Below the pieces are notes generated by a model. It did not search any database and was not told the origin of the DNA. It worked only from the letters and a program-made list of their open reading frames with translations. A DNA stretch of 64,000 bases, taken from contig NC_080584.1 in the NCBI RefSeq assembly GCF_029962835.1, forward strand, positions 77,714,862-77,778,861, read 5' to 3'. The stretch comes from Magnolia sinica (lineage: Eukaryota; Streptophyta; Magnoliopsida; Magnoliales; Magnoliaceae). Below are positions 11,810-38,456 of this stretch, piece by piece; position 1 is the stretch's first letter, and every line of letters starts with the position of its first letter. Position numbers and translations under genes: made by a program.

Positions 11810-13745
11810 TGTAAGTGCTATGGTTTCTTGCTCCTTTAGTTGTCAAATTTTGTGGTGCCAAAAACACAATCTGTGTCTTGTGTAGCATGTTGATTTATAT
11901 GTTCAAGACACTGCATCACAATGCTTCAAGTTAAGAACAGTGATCTACTTCAAGAAATGCAAGGTCAAGTACTTTGTCCACTTCTGTAAGCTTCAATGTT
12001 CAGAGTTTTTAAAGCTACATCGAAAAGATGAGTGCTTGTTCAAGACTCAAGATAATGTTCAACTTAAGATCAAGTACAACTCAAGAACAACAAATCCAAG
12101 CTTTAAAAGATCTCAAGTTCAAGCTACATCATGTAGAGATCTCAAGCTTCATAATCTTTAAAGGTCAACCATCATTTGATGAAATGAAGATTCAATGTCT
12201 ATACTTCACATTTAAGGTATGAATGACCTTAGATTGACCTTAGGTTAGGTCGTTTTGTATACATAATTCAAATTGAATCTTTTTATAAGTGTTTGGACTG
12301 TTCTAAGACTAGTCCTGGACCTTGTTTGACTAGTCCTAAAATATCCTCGGCTATTCCAAGAAATTCCAAGACTAATCCTAAGTTTGTTGTAAATTTTAAA
12401 AATTTTTTGGTTGAGTTACGACCAGTCCTGAACTCTGTTCGACCGGTCATGTGAACAGTGCACGACTCGTCTTATGACCAGTCTAGGATCTACGACTCAA
12501 ACTATAGCGAACAAACTTTGTGCCTCACGACTAGTCGTAGGATGGTCACGACCAGTCGTGGAGGTGTCACGACCGGTCATGGACAAACTACGACCAATTG
12601 TGGAACGCTTTTATCCGATCGCACTCAAAATTTCAAAATGCAATTCGTCCTGCGACCACTCGTAGTGTCCATAGGACTAGTCGTAGATGGGATTTCTGCA
12701 ACTATAAATAGAACACGAATTTTAGAGTTTAATAATTCAATTCAAGTAAAATCAAAGCACCACTCTGAGAGATAAGTTAGTATTTTTTTAAGCTACATTG
12801 TGCATATTTAATATTCTTTTTTGTTAGATTTTCTTATTTGATTTTATTTCTGGATTCTAATCTAATTTGAAAGAGGAATTGGGATATTCCACTTCTTGGA
12901 ATCAAAATCAAATAGAGCTAGCCCAACTTGAATTAATTTAAAATCAATTAGAACTTAGAACCATTTCAAAGTGAGTATTGGATATTGAACTTCTATATTC
13001 GAACTTCTACTCTGATTGGTTCTTCCGGGCTGCTAAAAAAGAAAAAATCCAGGTATTTTACATTATTGTAAATTTTTTTCTTTTGGTTTTATTTGAGATT
13101 AAGTCAGAAAAATATCAATTTGTTGGTTATCTGAGGAGAGCTAGAAAACTTAGAAAGTGGGATTTTTGAATTGTGTAAGCCCATTTGAAAGACACAATTG
13201 TGAAGGTTTTGGTTGAACCTGAGAAAAACCTATTTTTCATAGTGAACGCTAATATCCCCTGTGTGAGGATATTAGGAGTGGAGTAGCAAGCTGTGTGGCT
13301 GTTGGTTAACAGTTGGTGAACACACAAGCGAACCACTATAATTCTCTGTGTCTTGTAATTTAAATGTTTGTTTAATTTCTATTTCTTTTATCATTCAAAT
13401 TTGTGGGATGTATGTGTGGATGTGAATGTTGTAATATTTACATTTCAAACATTGTGGGGAATTATGTAATAGTTTAGAATTTATTTCTTGCCATTTCTTT
13501 TATTTCCTTTCAGTTTGATTTTTTAATATTCAAATTGTTCTAATAAGGTTGTCCTGCCATAAACCCTTAGTTTTTATGATGCAAGGTTGTCCTTAGAATA
13601 ACATTTGTATCAATCTCTCTATTTGAGGTTGATTTATATTTCTGTATTGTGATTTGTTTAAAGTGCTATCTTTCCTTAATTCATTTAAATTTTGCTGTTA
13701 AAGTTTTAATTTGGCATAGTCCTATTCACCCCCCCTCTAGGACAT
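11810..13745 (+). repeat. 3' LTR of a SIRE-like Ty1/copia element
   Basis: It begins TGTAAGTGC directly after the polypurine tract. It ends near the C-rich box CCTATTCACCCCCCCTCTAGG (13720s-13740) that lies close to the 3' end of many SIRE-type LTRs. A TATA-like ACTATAAATAG lies at about 12701. Between about 12300 and 12700 there are a dozen or so degenerate copies of a GACYRGTC motif. The exact right edge is not clear because no matching second LTR is in the window. Confidence 0.7.
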
Positions 13746-14295
13746 ATAGTTAGGCCTTTTTAATAGTGAGGTCTATCGTCCAACTCGTCCCCTCCCTCTT
13801 CTCTTTTCTTTTTGGCTGCCAACTCCCGGTGTGTGTAGAGGTAATCACCATGTCCAATTCATTGAGCTTGTGCGAGGGGTTTCTGGCGGTGACAGTGGGA
13901 CGAGTAAACTTTGAACAATGTTGAACCCACCGTCACCATTGGTGATGTTGAGTGACGCCGATTTTCGGGCATCGTAGTCGTCGAGAGTACTAGAGAAATC
14001 CTTGGCAGAGTGGCCGATTAGGGCAGGGCGCATTCTGTTCGATGAGGGGGATGTAGGTGAATCCTCTGATGAGGAAGAGATAAAGGGCGGTCGACCCTTA
14101 AGGAGTCCGACCTAACTCGGATTAGGTCACGATACCACATCCCGGAGTCAGTAATCCTCTGGGTACATTTGCTAGATGAACTTCATACTTGTCCTCTACG
14201 GGGATCTGTTGTCATCTTTCAAGTCGCTCTTTAGTGCGACCTGAGGCTCCACTTGCAGAGCTTGGTAAGACGGATGCTTGCTTGTCTAAACTTGG
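13746..14295. other. Unassigned stretch between copia LTR and CRM-like fragment
   Basis: About 550 bp, more GC-rich than the flanks. A 62-codon reverse-strand frame (13845-14033) has no similarity I recognise. The second half resembles LTR-like sequence by composition only. No supported gene. Confidence 0.4.
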
Positions 14296-17200
14296 CCAGG
14301 TCGAATACGAATCTGATGGTACCCACTCCTCAGATCTAGCCTAGGGAACCCCTTTGCCCCTTCTAGCATATCAAGCATGTCGTCCAACCGCGGTATTGGG
14401 AACCGATATTTGATGTTAATTTTGTTGATTGCCCAACTGTCGACACGCATGCACTAGCTCCCATTTTTTTTACGTTAATAATGCTGGTACGACACATGAG
14501 CTCATGCTCTCTCTCAAAAGACACTTACAGATCAATTCCTTAACTTGTGCCTGAAGTATCTCACACTCCTTCGGACTCATCCGATAATGAGGGTGGTTGG
14601 GAAGGCTAGCCTCAGGAACAAGGTCTATGTGATCTTGGATGACCCTAATGGGGGGTAAGCCATCGTGTAAATTTTCATACCGACATCTTTAAATTCATTT
14701 AGCAATAATCTTAAAGTTGGAGGAGTGTTTGAAGGATCTGATTCCTCGCCCTTCATCAGTATGGCGTATACCTTGTCGGTTTCCTTGGATTCTTCCATGA
14801 AATCCTGAATGGTCAGAAGGAAACACCCCTCTACTTTAGAAGCTTCAGGGTGGTTATCTAATGCCACAGGAGCAAGGATTATTTTTCGATTGTCTTTGAT
14901 GAAGACGTAAACATCGTCTCATCCTTTGTGGGTCGCATTACGATCCGATTGCCATGGTTGACAGAGTAACATATGGCATGCTTCGATGTCGAATATGTCA
15001 CAAAGTATTTGTTCCTTGTAATTTTTGTCAATTGAAAATGAGACAGTGCATTGTTCAGTTTACTTGATATCGTTCACCTTTTTTATCTAGTCAATTGAGT
15101 ACGGGGAATGATGTTTTATTATTGGTAGCTACAAGTTGTCCACCATTACTCTTAAGACGATGTTCTCACTACTACCACTGTTTATGATCACATCATAGAC
15201 TTTGCCATTGACAACACACCGCATATGAAATATATTGTATCGTTGTGGATGTAGTTCCTTTCATGGGGTGTACAGTAATCGCTTCATAACTAGATCAGAT
15301 TCGCCAAGATCCTCGCCCGTCCATTGATTGCCATCTGCTCCTTCCTTAGTAGCTTGTTCATGTTCATCAAAGCCCAGGTCTTCTTCTACAACCTCACCTT
15401 CAGTGCCTCCTTCGTTTATAGTCAAGTAGGTTGTGGGGCTTTGAGGATAGGTGTTTGATAAGTGTCTTAGTTGGCCGTAGTGGTAACAATTATTCAACCT
15501 TGGCCGAACGTAAGGATTTGGAATCCTACTAGGGCCCGTTGTTGTGGGTGCTACACGTCGAGTCCTAAATAAGACGCTCCCCGTATCATGGTTTGCAGCT
15601 GCAGGTAATTGAGAATGTTCTCCTAGTGGTTCTGTTCCCCGTGACAGCACTGGATCTTATGTGAGACCTGCCATGGGAGGTCGAGTTAAAGGATAAGGCC
15701 GAGCAAGAACCCTCGCAATTTACGTTTCTACCCTTCCTACCAACTAAACCGCTTCATCCACAGTCTCGACTGGGTGCATCCGAACTCGATCTTGAATTGC
15801 CAATCGTAACCCACCTATAAATCGTGCTCCCTTCTATGATTCGGTTTCTGATAGATCGTTTCGCGTTACCAACCTCTAGAATTCTTCAGTGTAGTCGGTG
15901 AAAGTTCGATTCCCCTGTCAGCAATTTTAGTATTACTGGAATAGTACCTGCTCATAATCACTAGGAAGAAATTGTGATCGAAGGTGCCTCATCCGTTGCC
16001 ATGATGAGATGGGCGCCTTATTCTATCGGGCACGTGAAAGTTGTAATTGCTCCCACTATGCAGAAGCACCAGATTTTAATTTGAACACTATTAATTTTCA
16101 CCTTTTTATGCTCTTGTACGTCCATGTAATCAAAGTATTGTCCTACTTCAGCTAGCCAATCGAGGAAATTTTCTATGCGTAATAAACTGTTAAAACTAGG
16201 AAGTTTAGCCTTACCTCGATAGCCTCTTTCAGCACGATCTAGATGATTGCCTCCATGAATTGGTCATCAGGTAAAGCCTTCATTAGGGTCCTCATTGCTA
16301 GAACTTAAATCATCTGGTATAACCCTACGATTTACCACTGGTAGTGCTCTACGAAAATTGGGTTATATGTCGTACGACAACCACATGCGGTGGAGCATCA
16401 CCTAGGGCTCGGGGTAGAAGTAGCGCATCCGCCAGACAGTCGAGGATTTCTTGCATCCCTTGCATGGTCAACTGACTCTCCCTGTAAAAAGCTTTCATTC
16501 TTTCCAAAAGATAAAGAATTCCTAGATCACCGTCCACGGGATTTTCATTCATACCTTCGTTGTTTGTCATTGGCCCAAGGGAAATCTTCGCTTTGATACC
16601 AATTGATGCAGGGATGAACGTGATGAGGACAATCACTATCTTCCTCAAGGATAACTACTTCAAATCCACGAAGCTTCTCTGTACTCCTCACAGAGACTTC
16701 TCGAATCCACGAGGGAAAAAGCAAGAAAATAGAAATAAATTCTATAAAATTCGTAATTTGATTGACGAATGAAGTAAACGAGTTCACAACCCTTTAAATA
16801 AGGATACTAAGCCATCGGAGAAGTTTCTTAATCAGACTCTAACTAAAACTCCTAGAATTTGCAACTTACTATAAATAGTAAACTTTTACTATTTATAGAT
16901 GGTCGTGATGTCTACCAGTGCGCAAGGTTTTTGGCCAAAAATTGTAAGTGTCCTATTTTTTGGAACCATGACGTTCTCCTAATTATTCTAAGAACTTTTC
17001 ATGTTGGGTGCAAATCCTAAAACCCAACAGATGAAGAGTTATACTGATACTAAAACTTACTATAAATAGTAAAAATGAAATTAAAACGGGAATTCTACCG
17101 TCGATCCAATGGTATTTCACAAATTCGGAATGCGTAACCCGGCATAGCGGGGTTGAGTGGCTAAAGTAGATTGTCCTAACCCAAAATTATATATGGTACA

Positions 17201-17330
17201 TCGAATAACTCATTCCGAATTGCGAGATACGCCCGATTTAAGGTCTGATGGTCTGTATCACTTCTGTTGCCAACCAGGCCTTTTCTAATCCATCTTAGCC
17301 ATGAAACTGTCTGTGACCTGATCTACATTA
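14296..17330 (-). mobile_element. Partial CRM-like Ty3/gypsy chromovirus (copy A)
   Basis: Similar throughout to the better preserved copy at 39118-44982. Reading right to left it has a 5' LTR (16604-17330), a primer site for initiator tRNA-Met (TTGATACCA side at 16589-16601), gag with a zinc-knuckle segment near 15490, a protease region near 15150, and the beginning of reverse transcriptase, where the similarity stops near 14296. No second LTR is present. The copy is old and heavily broken. Its right edge lies within LINE sequence, so it probably inserted into the LINE. Confidence 0.85.
16604..17330 (-). repeat. LTR of CRM-like copy A
   Basis: It corresponds end to end to the 703 bp LTR of the copy at 39118-39820, with the typical repeated ACTATAAATAGT palindromes. 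The ends read TGATG and CATTA, close to the family's TGATG/CATCA. Confidence 0.85.
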
Positions 17331-19883
17331 GTCCTTAGTTTTAGCTTTGATAAGAAGTGGGTTGCATTGCTGGAAAAGTGCTGGTCCAACCCCTAGTTCT
17401 TGGTCCTCATCAATGGAGAAGCATGTGGCTTCTTCAAATCATCCGTGGCCTTCGTCAAGGGGACCCTCTCTCTCATAGGCTCTTCATCCTTACAGTGGAA
17501 GTGCTGAGTAAAGGCTTAAAGAAGTTGATGGAAATTGGCCCTTATCAGCCATTCACAACCCACAGGAATTGCCCAACGATCTCGCATCTCCTCATCACAA
17601 TCATCCTGATGACACTATAATATTTTCTAATGGCAGCAACAATTCACTTAGGAGGATAACAAATTTCTCAATATCTATGCAAGCATCTCAGGTCAGAAAA
17701 TTAACCCCCAAAAGAGCCAGTTCATCCTCTCAGCAAGTGCTCCTTAGGCCCGAGCGAGAACGACTAAAAACATCCTAAGCTTCAGCAGAGGGACTGCTCC
17801 GTTCACCTACATGGGAATCCCTATCTTCCAAGGGAGATCTAAGAGGGCTCATTTTTAGGCTTTGTTTGAAAAAATCCATAAAAGAATTTCTAGGTGCACG
17901 TGGAAAGGTAGGATTCTTTCTCAAGCAAGTAGACTAGCACTGATCAATCACGTTCTTACGAGCGTCCCAATCCACACCAATGCTGCCATTGATGTCCCCG
18001 TTAGTCTCTTGGGCGATCTCCATAAGGCCTTTGTTAATTTCTTCTAGGGATCGGATGAGAATATAAGGCGCTGCCACTGGACCAACTGGAAGAAAATCTC
18101 GCTCCCAAAATCCGAGGGTGGTCTTGGTCTAAAAAACCTCAAGTCTGTGATGAAAGCCCTCCGTCTTAAGATGGCCTGGAATGTCAGATGCAGGGGAGAT
18201 AAAAGCTGTTGGTGCAAATTTATGAACGCGAAATATGCTTCAGATATCCAGGCCGAGGGTGATTCGAGCCTTTTCTCCTTTACTTCCCCTCTCTGGAAAC
18301 AGATCATCAAGTTGTCCCACACTCTAGTTGACCGTGCGCGTTAGCTAATTGGTCGTGGGGAGTGTAATTTCTGGAATGTCGATTGGTTGAGGCTAGGGCC
18401 CCTTTCTAATTGAAAATTTCAGCCTCCATCAGCTCCCTATCAAGCGGCCAAGGTTCGTGACCTGATTGGGTCTAATGGTTGGATCTCGCAGTCCTCGATG
18501 CAACACCTACTCCCCCAAGTGGTCATTGATCGCATTTTGGAAGAAGGGATTTGCACCTCTAACTCTGATGATAGGTGCATCTGGACAGACTCCATCTCGG
18601 GCAAATTTTGTAGTAGAATGGCTTGGGATCACATCACATCACATGATATTAAAAAGTCATGGTCAAATTGGGTGTGGCATGCTAAGCTCCCACCTAAGCT
18701 CTCTGTCCTAGCATGGAAGATCTTTCACAATGCAATCCCCGTTGACACCAAAATCTAGTGCAAAGGTTTTCCCATCGTATCTAAATGCAACTGTTGCTCT
18801 TCTTTGGCCACACCCCATATTGAAACGGTTAACCATGTCTTCACTGAGGGTGAAAGGGCATTGCAAGTTTGGAGAATCTTCAGGTCCCTCTTCAGCATGC
18901 GTTTTCTTGCCCTGACAACAGCTGCTAGAAGAGCTAGCTCTTGGTGGGCCTCTGCCTTATGCGTTGGCAACAATTTTCCCCTTTTGAGTCTCATTTCGAT
19001 CTTCATTTTCTGGGAGATTTGGAAGGCTAGAAACGCTGCCCGTTTCGATGGTCATGAGATTCGTGCATCCACCACTAGCTTAGCATGATCGACCCCCTTC
19101 TGCCGCCGCCCAAGTCCCCTAAGATATCCTTGGATCTATATTGCACAAACCTTGAGAATCTTTGTTCTGCTACCAAAGCCATCTAAGGTCTAGGTGGTCA
19201 AATGGAGTAGACCCCAACAAGGTTGGATCAAAATCAACGTTGACAGTTCGGCACATGGCAACCCGGGCCCTTCAGGGGGAGGGGGTCTTGGCAGAAGTAG
19301 CTCAGGAGATTTTCTCTTCGCTTTCACAGTTGGTTACGGATTCGGTTCTAATACTCGGGCTGAGATCGGGGTGGTCCTAGATGGTCTCACCCAGTGTAGG
19401 GACCTTGGTTTCACTAAAGTGGAGGTGGCTTGTGATTTTAAATCAGTGGTGTCCGCCCTCTCTCATCCTAATCTTCCCTCATGGTCCATGTGGTATTGGA
19501 AGACTAGGATCAACTCTCTTAAGAACTTTTTGGAGGTGCGCTTCGCCCATATCCCTATGGAGGCGAATGCTGTTGCGGATGGCCTGGCTTGAATGGGGAG
19601 CGATGGGCAAATGGACTACAGTTTGTTAGGTGATCTCCACCCATCTATTCGTGGCTCTTTTTTCCTTGCCAAATTTGGTCTGGGAAGCCCGCGGGTGGGC
19701 TGATTTTGTCTTAGATTTTTATGCAGTTTTGTTTTCTTCTTACGATAGATGGGCCCATCCAATTTGGGCCTGCCCGAATTCCTAGGCTGTATAGCTGTTG
19801 CTGTATTCTCCTTTTGAAATGAATACATTACAATATTTATTTATTTATTTATTTAAAAGAAGAAGAAGAAGAAGAAGAAGAAG
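17331..19883 (+). mobile_element. Plant LINE (L1-type) 3' part with RNase H and simple-repeat tail
   Basis: Forward-strand sequence encodes the C-terminal half of a non-LTR reverse transcriptase. At the 5' side are FDKKWVALLEKCWSNP and LRQGDPLSHRLFILTVEVLS, then a HLL-ADDT-type catalytic segment near 17585-17620 spread over two frames, and a LINE zinc-finger-like domain. A plant-type RNase H follows at about 19194-19592 (INVDSSAHGNPG start, FAHIPMEANAVADGLA end). It ends in (ATTT)n then (GAA)n at 19833-19883, a typical LINE tail. Frames are interrupted many times, so this is a dead copy. The upstream part is missing; CRM-like copy A abuts it at 17331. Confidence 0.85.
19194..19592 (+). pseudogene. 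LINE-encoded RNase H domain
   Basis: A 132-codon open stretch. It starts VKWSRPQQGWIKINVDSS (first acidic residue D), continues GGGGLGRSSSGDFLFAF, TRAEIGVVLDGL (the conserved E), and KVEVACDFKSVVSAL (the D), and ends in HIPMEANAVADGLA. These are the RNase H (RVT_3) blocks found at the C-terminus of many plant LINE ORF2 proteins. It is still open although the rest of the LINE is not. Confidence 0.85.
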
Positions 19884-20087
19884 GATATAACTACTTGCAA
19901 GAGTAGACATCGAATGAGATAAAAGATTGTTCATCGGCAGGACCCAACATGCCTGCATCAAACGACCTGTGGTCAATATCTTATAACCATCCATTTTCTG
20001 CTACGTGTGTCGCCCGTCAATGGCCGGGCTAGATATGGATCGAGCCACGTTGGTGGTTGTGGAGTGATTAGCCATCTTGTTTTTGTG

Positions 20088-33997
<13,910 letters not shown>

Positions 33998-34824
33998 AGA
34001 TAAGTAACTTTATGAATTAGAGAAATTTTCCACTGCTTTTAGAGAACTACGAGTTATAACACACCTAATTGCATTGGGACAATCTGACAGTCTAATCCAT
34101 TAATCTAGACCATTCATTTAGTCCAGCGCACATTTCATGGGCTAGCCTGCAAAAAATCACACTGATCTGATGATACAATCCATTTGGACTTTTTTCTTAT
34201 AGCCATACATTTTCCTGTCCGTGGATCGGATGGTAAGAATTTCTTAACAAAACTGATTATTTAGAATCACAAGCATCCATGACCTGCCCTAACAAATAGG
34301 CGGATGGACTTGTTGATAGGACCTATTTTCCTGCGAATAATCTTCACCGTCCATATAAAAAGCTAATGATCAAATGGTTAAAAATTTTCAGATGGGCATG
34401 ATACGAAATGAAGAGTCTGGATCAATGGATTAAGCTGTATAAATATCTCAAAGCAAATAGGAGCACTTCATTTTATGGTGCTCGCTCTAAGAGCAGTGGA
34501 CCATATCTCCATCAATTAATAAAAAGTGGACATAAACGTTCAAAGATTGCCGGTCAATGTGGGATTTCTGGGAGTGTCTTGGACCTTTCGTTGATGGGCT
34601 GGACTATAATGTGCTTTTACTACAATTAAGTTTTGGAAAGTAATCCACCGTACACATCAGACGTATGCAGTCAATCCAACAGTAAAATTTTTAGGCTGAA
34701 TTTTCCTTACCTACCCAAGGAAACCGGGAGGAAGGACGAAGAGAGCTAGCCAAAAGAGGCAGTGAGGAGTCCCATCCAAAATTGGGATAGAGAAATGGGG
34801 GAGGGAAGTGGAGTATAGATATGA

Positions 34825-35212
34825 CCGTGACAAATCCACTCCGTCCATCAGTTCTGGAAGAGAAAAATAGTGCAAGAAACTAAAAATTAGGCGGAAAAAA
34901 AAGCTTTGGTGAGTCACACCAAATGAAACGGTGGGAATGGAAATGTTCACCATTGAAACCTTCCTCGAACTGATCATGATGTTTATATGCCATCGAAACC
35001 GTTTATAGAGTTATTACCACTCAGATAAACTGCAGGTATAATTATCATCCTGATACAAGACTTTTGTAGCCCCACAAAGATTTCAATGGTGGGCGTTCAA
35101 TCCCCGCTGTTTCGCCTGGTATGACCCGCATGAGTTTTGGGTCTGCCTGATTTTTAGACTCGTGACCCATGGTGGTTTGGCAAAACTGATGAACCGAGTG
35201 GATTTGTCACGG
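34825..35212. mobile_element. Foldback MITE, CCGTGACAAATCCACTC ends
   Basis: 388 bp with inverted ends CCGTGACAAATCCACTC / GAGTGGATTTGTCACGG extending about 25 bp with one gap. The interior includes the 'gaaatgttcaccattgaaacc' type segment also seen near 59690-59860, inside the CACTA element. No clear target duplication could be read. Confidence 0.7.
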
Positions 35213-36964
35213 GCATATACGTGGGCTCCACATAGCTTCCAACAACAGGGGGCGCATGAATGTATGGGGGGCACAGGCATCCTGCTTCCAAAGAGGGTTA
35301 GGTGGCCTTTAAGGTCAAATATCCCGGCCTACCGTATAGGCAGGTTCAAGAGGGTAAGGGCAGCTAGCCTGGTCTACTTTTGCGACGGTTCAAGGACGTT
35401 TGAGGTCCATTTCAGACTTGGGTCCTAACTCATGCCTCAGTCGTAAACTCAAAAGAGTTTCAAGGCCATGTCATGAATTCAAAAAAATAAAAAAATAAAA
35501 ATAGTCTACTTCAGCCATAGCTGGGGCGAAGGGCTTTTTCCATACCATGCCTACTTTATAATTCGACCTCTCAAAAGCTTATCAAATTGGCTTTCTCGGT
35601 AGGCATTTTTGTATCCACTTGATAGATTGGTTTCTGAAAGTGTATCCAAACACAACCTGGAAAGTCGTTTGGCTGAAAACGGCATTTTAGATGTCAATAT
35701 ATATATATATATATATCCCATCAACCAATGCACCATTACAAAGTAAGCCACATGATTAAAAATCAAGTGAATCTATGACTTGCGGGGCTTACCAAATACA
35801 ATAGTTGAGAAGGGTTACCCTCCCGTTAAAACATTCATAATTATTTATTGGGCCCAATGAGATGTGGTTCACAAATCCAAACCATGCATTGTGTTTATCT
35901 CAATTATATGAGAGGTCAGATCAACCAACTTTTATCTGCAGCGAAATCTCTTATGAGCCTTATCAAGTACTTTTATATGTTTTGGGAATGTCTCCACATG
36001 GTTTTAAGTGATATGGCCCACCTAAGTCCCATGTAGGGCTTATTTTTGGGATATCCCGTGGCCTCAAAGAAACCCATGAACTGCACATTGTTGATGCTCG
36101 ACACACGTGATGGCTCGACCTCATAGTACCATTTAGTACCATTTCCCATATGTATCAAGTTTACCTCTTTTCTGTTCTACCATTGTACTAAAAAATGTGA
36201 CTTAAAAGTTTTCAGAAGAAAATAAATAAAAATAAATTCCTTGGCTCTGGTTGTCTCCTGATTACACAGACAGTAAAGGTAATTAGCAAGGAGAGAGTAG
36301 TCTCTTAACGGCAGATGTCCTTCACCGCCTTAGCATATTCAAGTAAAATTTCCAGAAAAAATACATTGTTTAATCAATAGTAAATTTGGAAATAAAGAAG
36401 ATGTACCAAAAAAAATAAAAAATAAAAATTTATTATTAAAACAATTGAGGAAATTTCCTCTTCGCTGGAAATGTTGTTTTCCATGGAATACTGTTTCTTA
36501 CATTTATTTTTCCACCCCTCTAGAACAGGCTTTCATTAATCGTTCCATTTGAAAGTTTTTTCCTTGACTTGACTCACGTGACTATAATATGCGTTTGCCA
36601 CAGCGAGACGTCGCTTACAAAAATCTCCGTACAAGACTAAAAATCTTTGCCACATTGTACTCTGACCATAGGTTGGATGATGTGTACCAATGATAATTTT
36701 GCTTTCAGATGGACCATTTTCTGGCTTCCTATTTGATAGTTTTCTCAATCACCGTGATTGGGCAACCCTCTATCCACTTTTGATCAGAGGCCATTGCTGC
36801 ATTTCACGTGCACTGTCCGCCAATTGCCTAAATCCCGTGAGTTACAGCAAACACACATTTTGGATTAGCCAAGAGCTAAAAGCTTTGCTAGACCCACACG
36901 CGTGTACGAAGCGGCTCATGCACACACCACATTCACGCCAGCATGATACATTTGAAGCAGAACG

Positions 36965-37477
36965 GATTGGCTACTCCCCATGCCACCAGGCCGGTGGCTG
37001 GTGGTTGGTGCTCTGTGGGCCCCACCATGATGTATATGTTTCATCCATTCCATTCATCCATTTTTACAGATAATTTTTGGCTACATACCAAAAATGAGAG
37101 GATTATAAATCTCATGCGGACCACACAGCAGGAAAACAATAGTGATTAGATATCCACCATTAAAATCCTCCTAAGGCCCACTGTACTGTTTATTTGATAT
37201 CAAATATGTTGTTTAGGTCATGAAGACCCAGATGAAGGGAAAAAAAAATATGAGCTTTATCCAAAACTTTTATAGCCCCCAAAAAAATTATTAATGGTCA
37301 ACGTTCATTCAACAATGTTGGTTCACTTGAGATTGGGATATACCTCATTTTTGGTCTCAAACCATAAAATGATCTATAAAAATAGATGTACGGCACGGAT
37401 GAAACACATACATCATGGTGGGGTTCACACAGTACCGACCATCAGCCATTGGCTGGTGGCAAGGGGAGTAGCCAATC
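36965..37477. mobile_element. Foldback MITE with long arms (GATTGGCTACTCCCC ends)
   Basis: 513 bp. The left arm starts GATTGGCTACTCCCC and the right arm ends with its exact inverse. The arms then continue with GCCACCAG and, further in, CACCATGATGTATATG / CATACATCATGGTG. Related partial copies occur at 46618-47051 and 58145-58560. The arms extend more than 80 bp. No target duplication could be fixed by eye. Confidence 0.75.
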
Positions 37478-38456
37478 TGTTTCCATTCGAAGATATCCAT
37501 TTCATTTATTGGTACCACTATGCAGAAGCTCTGGCTAGAAAGTCTGGTCTGTCTGATGACATGTTCTTGGGTTTTAAAAATAAAGAAATTCAGGCTCTGG
37601 ACGGTGCACGCTCCTCTGGAATAGATACAGGGTACTGAGGTAATGCATTAGGAGCGAAGATTGCTTATGAGCAGATAGCCAAGACAGTCGTACAGACCAA
37701 CTGCCAGCCACCGGAAAAACCAGAGTATTACAATGATTTATTGGAACCATGACAGATCTTTCATAATCCGCAACGAATTGATTATTCACTTTATTGTTTC
37801 GGGCTACGTTTTACAGGTGATCTTGACCGTCCATACCATAGGGTAATGATACGACTGCATAGAGCCATGAAATGCATGCTGCACCAACTGGATAGTTCAG
37901 ATCAATCGATCAGATGGTTCAAGTAGTTGCTATTGCAACCAGGAGGAATGAATTCCAAGTGCTCTGAGAGCAATGGATAATTCCTTTTAACCTGCTCTGA
38001 AACGCTTCTTGAAGCGAGTTCCTCGTCAACGTTTGTATAGAATAATAACTTATTCTAGAAATACATGCGGAGCCCACCTTGAAGACCAAAAATTATGCTC
38101 ATCCAAAACAGGTGGGCCACACCATTTAAATTTATGCCTAAAACCATTAAAATCATATGATGTGGCCCAACTTAGATTTTGAATAATCTGGAATTTTAAG
38201 TGTTCAGTAATCCATGTGGGCCCCATTTTATTAATGGATTCGATGATATATAATAAAACGCGTCAGTGTGACCCACCAGTGTTTGAAACATGGGGACAAC
38301 TAGAAGGGTGGCAGCTTATGGAGGCAGTGTATGTTCGCCATACACACGTAGATGAATCGACTTCCTGCTTATCATCTTTTATACAGCACCTCCCATTCTT
38401 TAAAAAAAATTAAAAAAAAAAGAAAAAAGAAAAAAAGCATCAGTTCTCGTGGATTA

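Larger units (their letters stand above)
33998..38456. promoter_or_regulatory. Divergent intergenic region between the two S-domain kinases
   Basis: About 4.5 kb between two start codons facing away from each other, so both promoters must lie here. I could not pick convincing TATA boxes for either gene. The region holds two foldback MITEs (34825-35212, 36965-37477), an (AT)n run at 35696-35716, and many short AT-rich stretches. No supported gene is seen; the short frames have no recognisable similarity. Confidence 0.6.

Noticed and set aside
38352-38456. Upstream ATG as start of the paralogous kinase
   Set aside because: It would put a lysine-rich stretch before the signal peptide; the ATG at 38457 gives a standard signal peptide.
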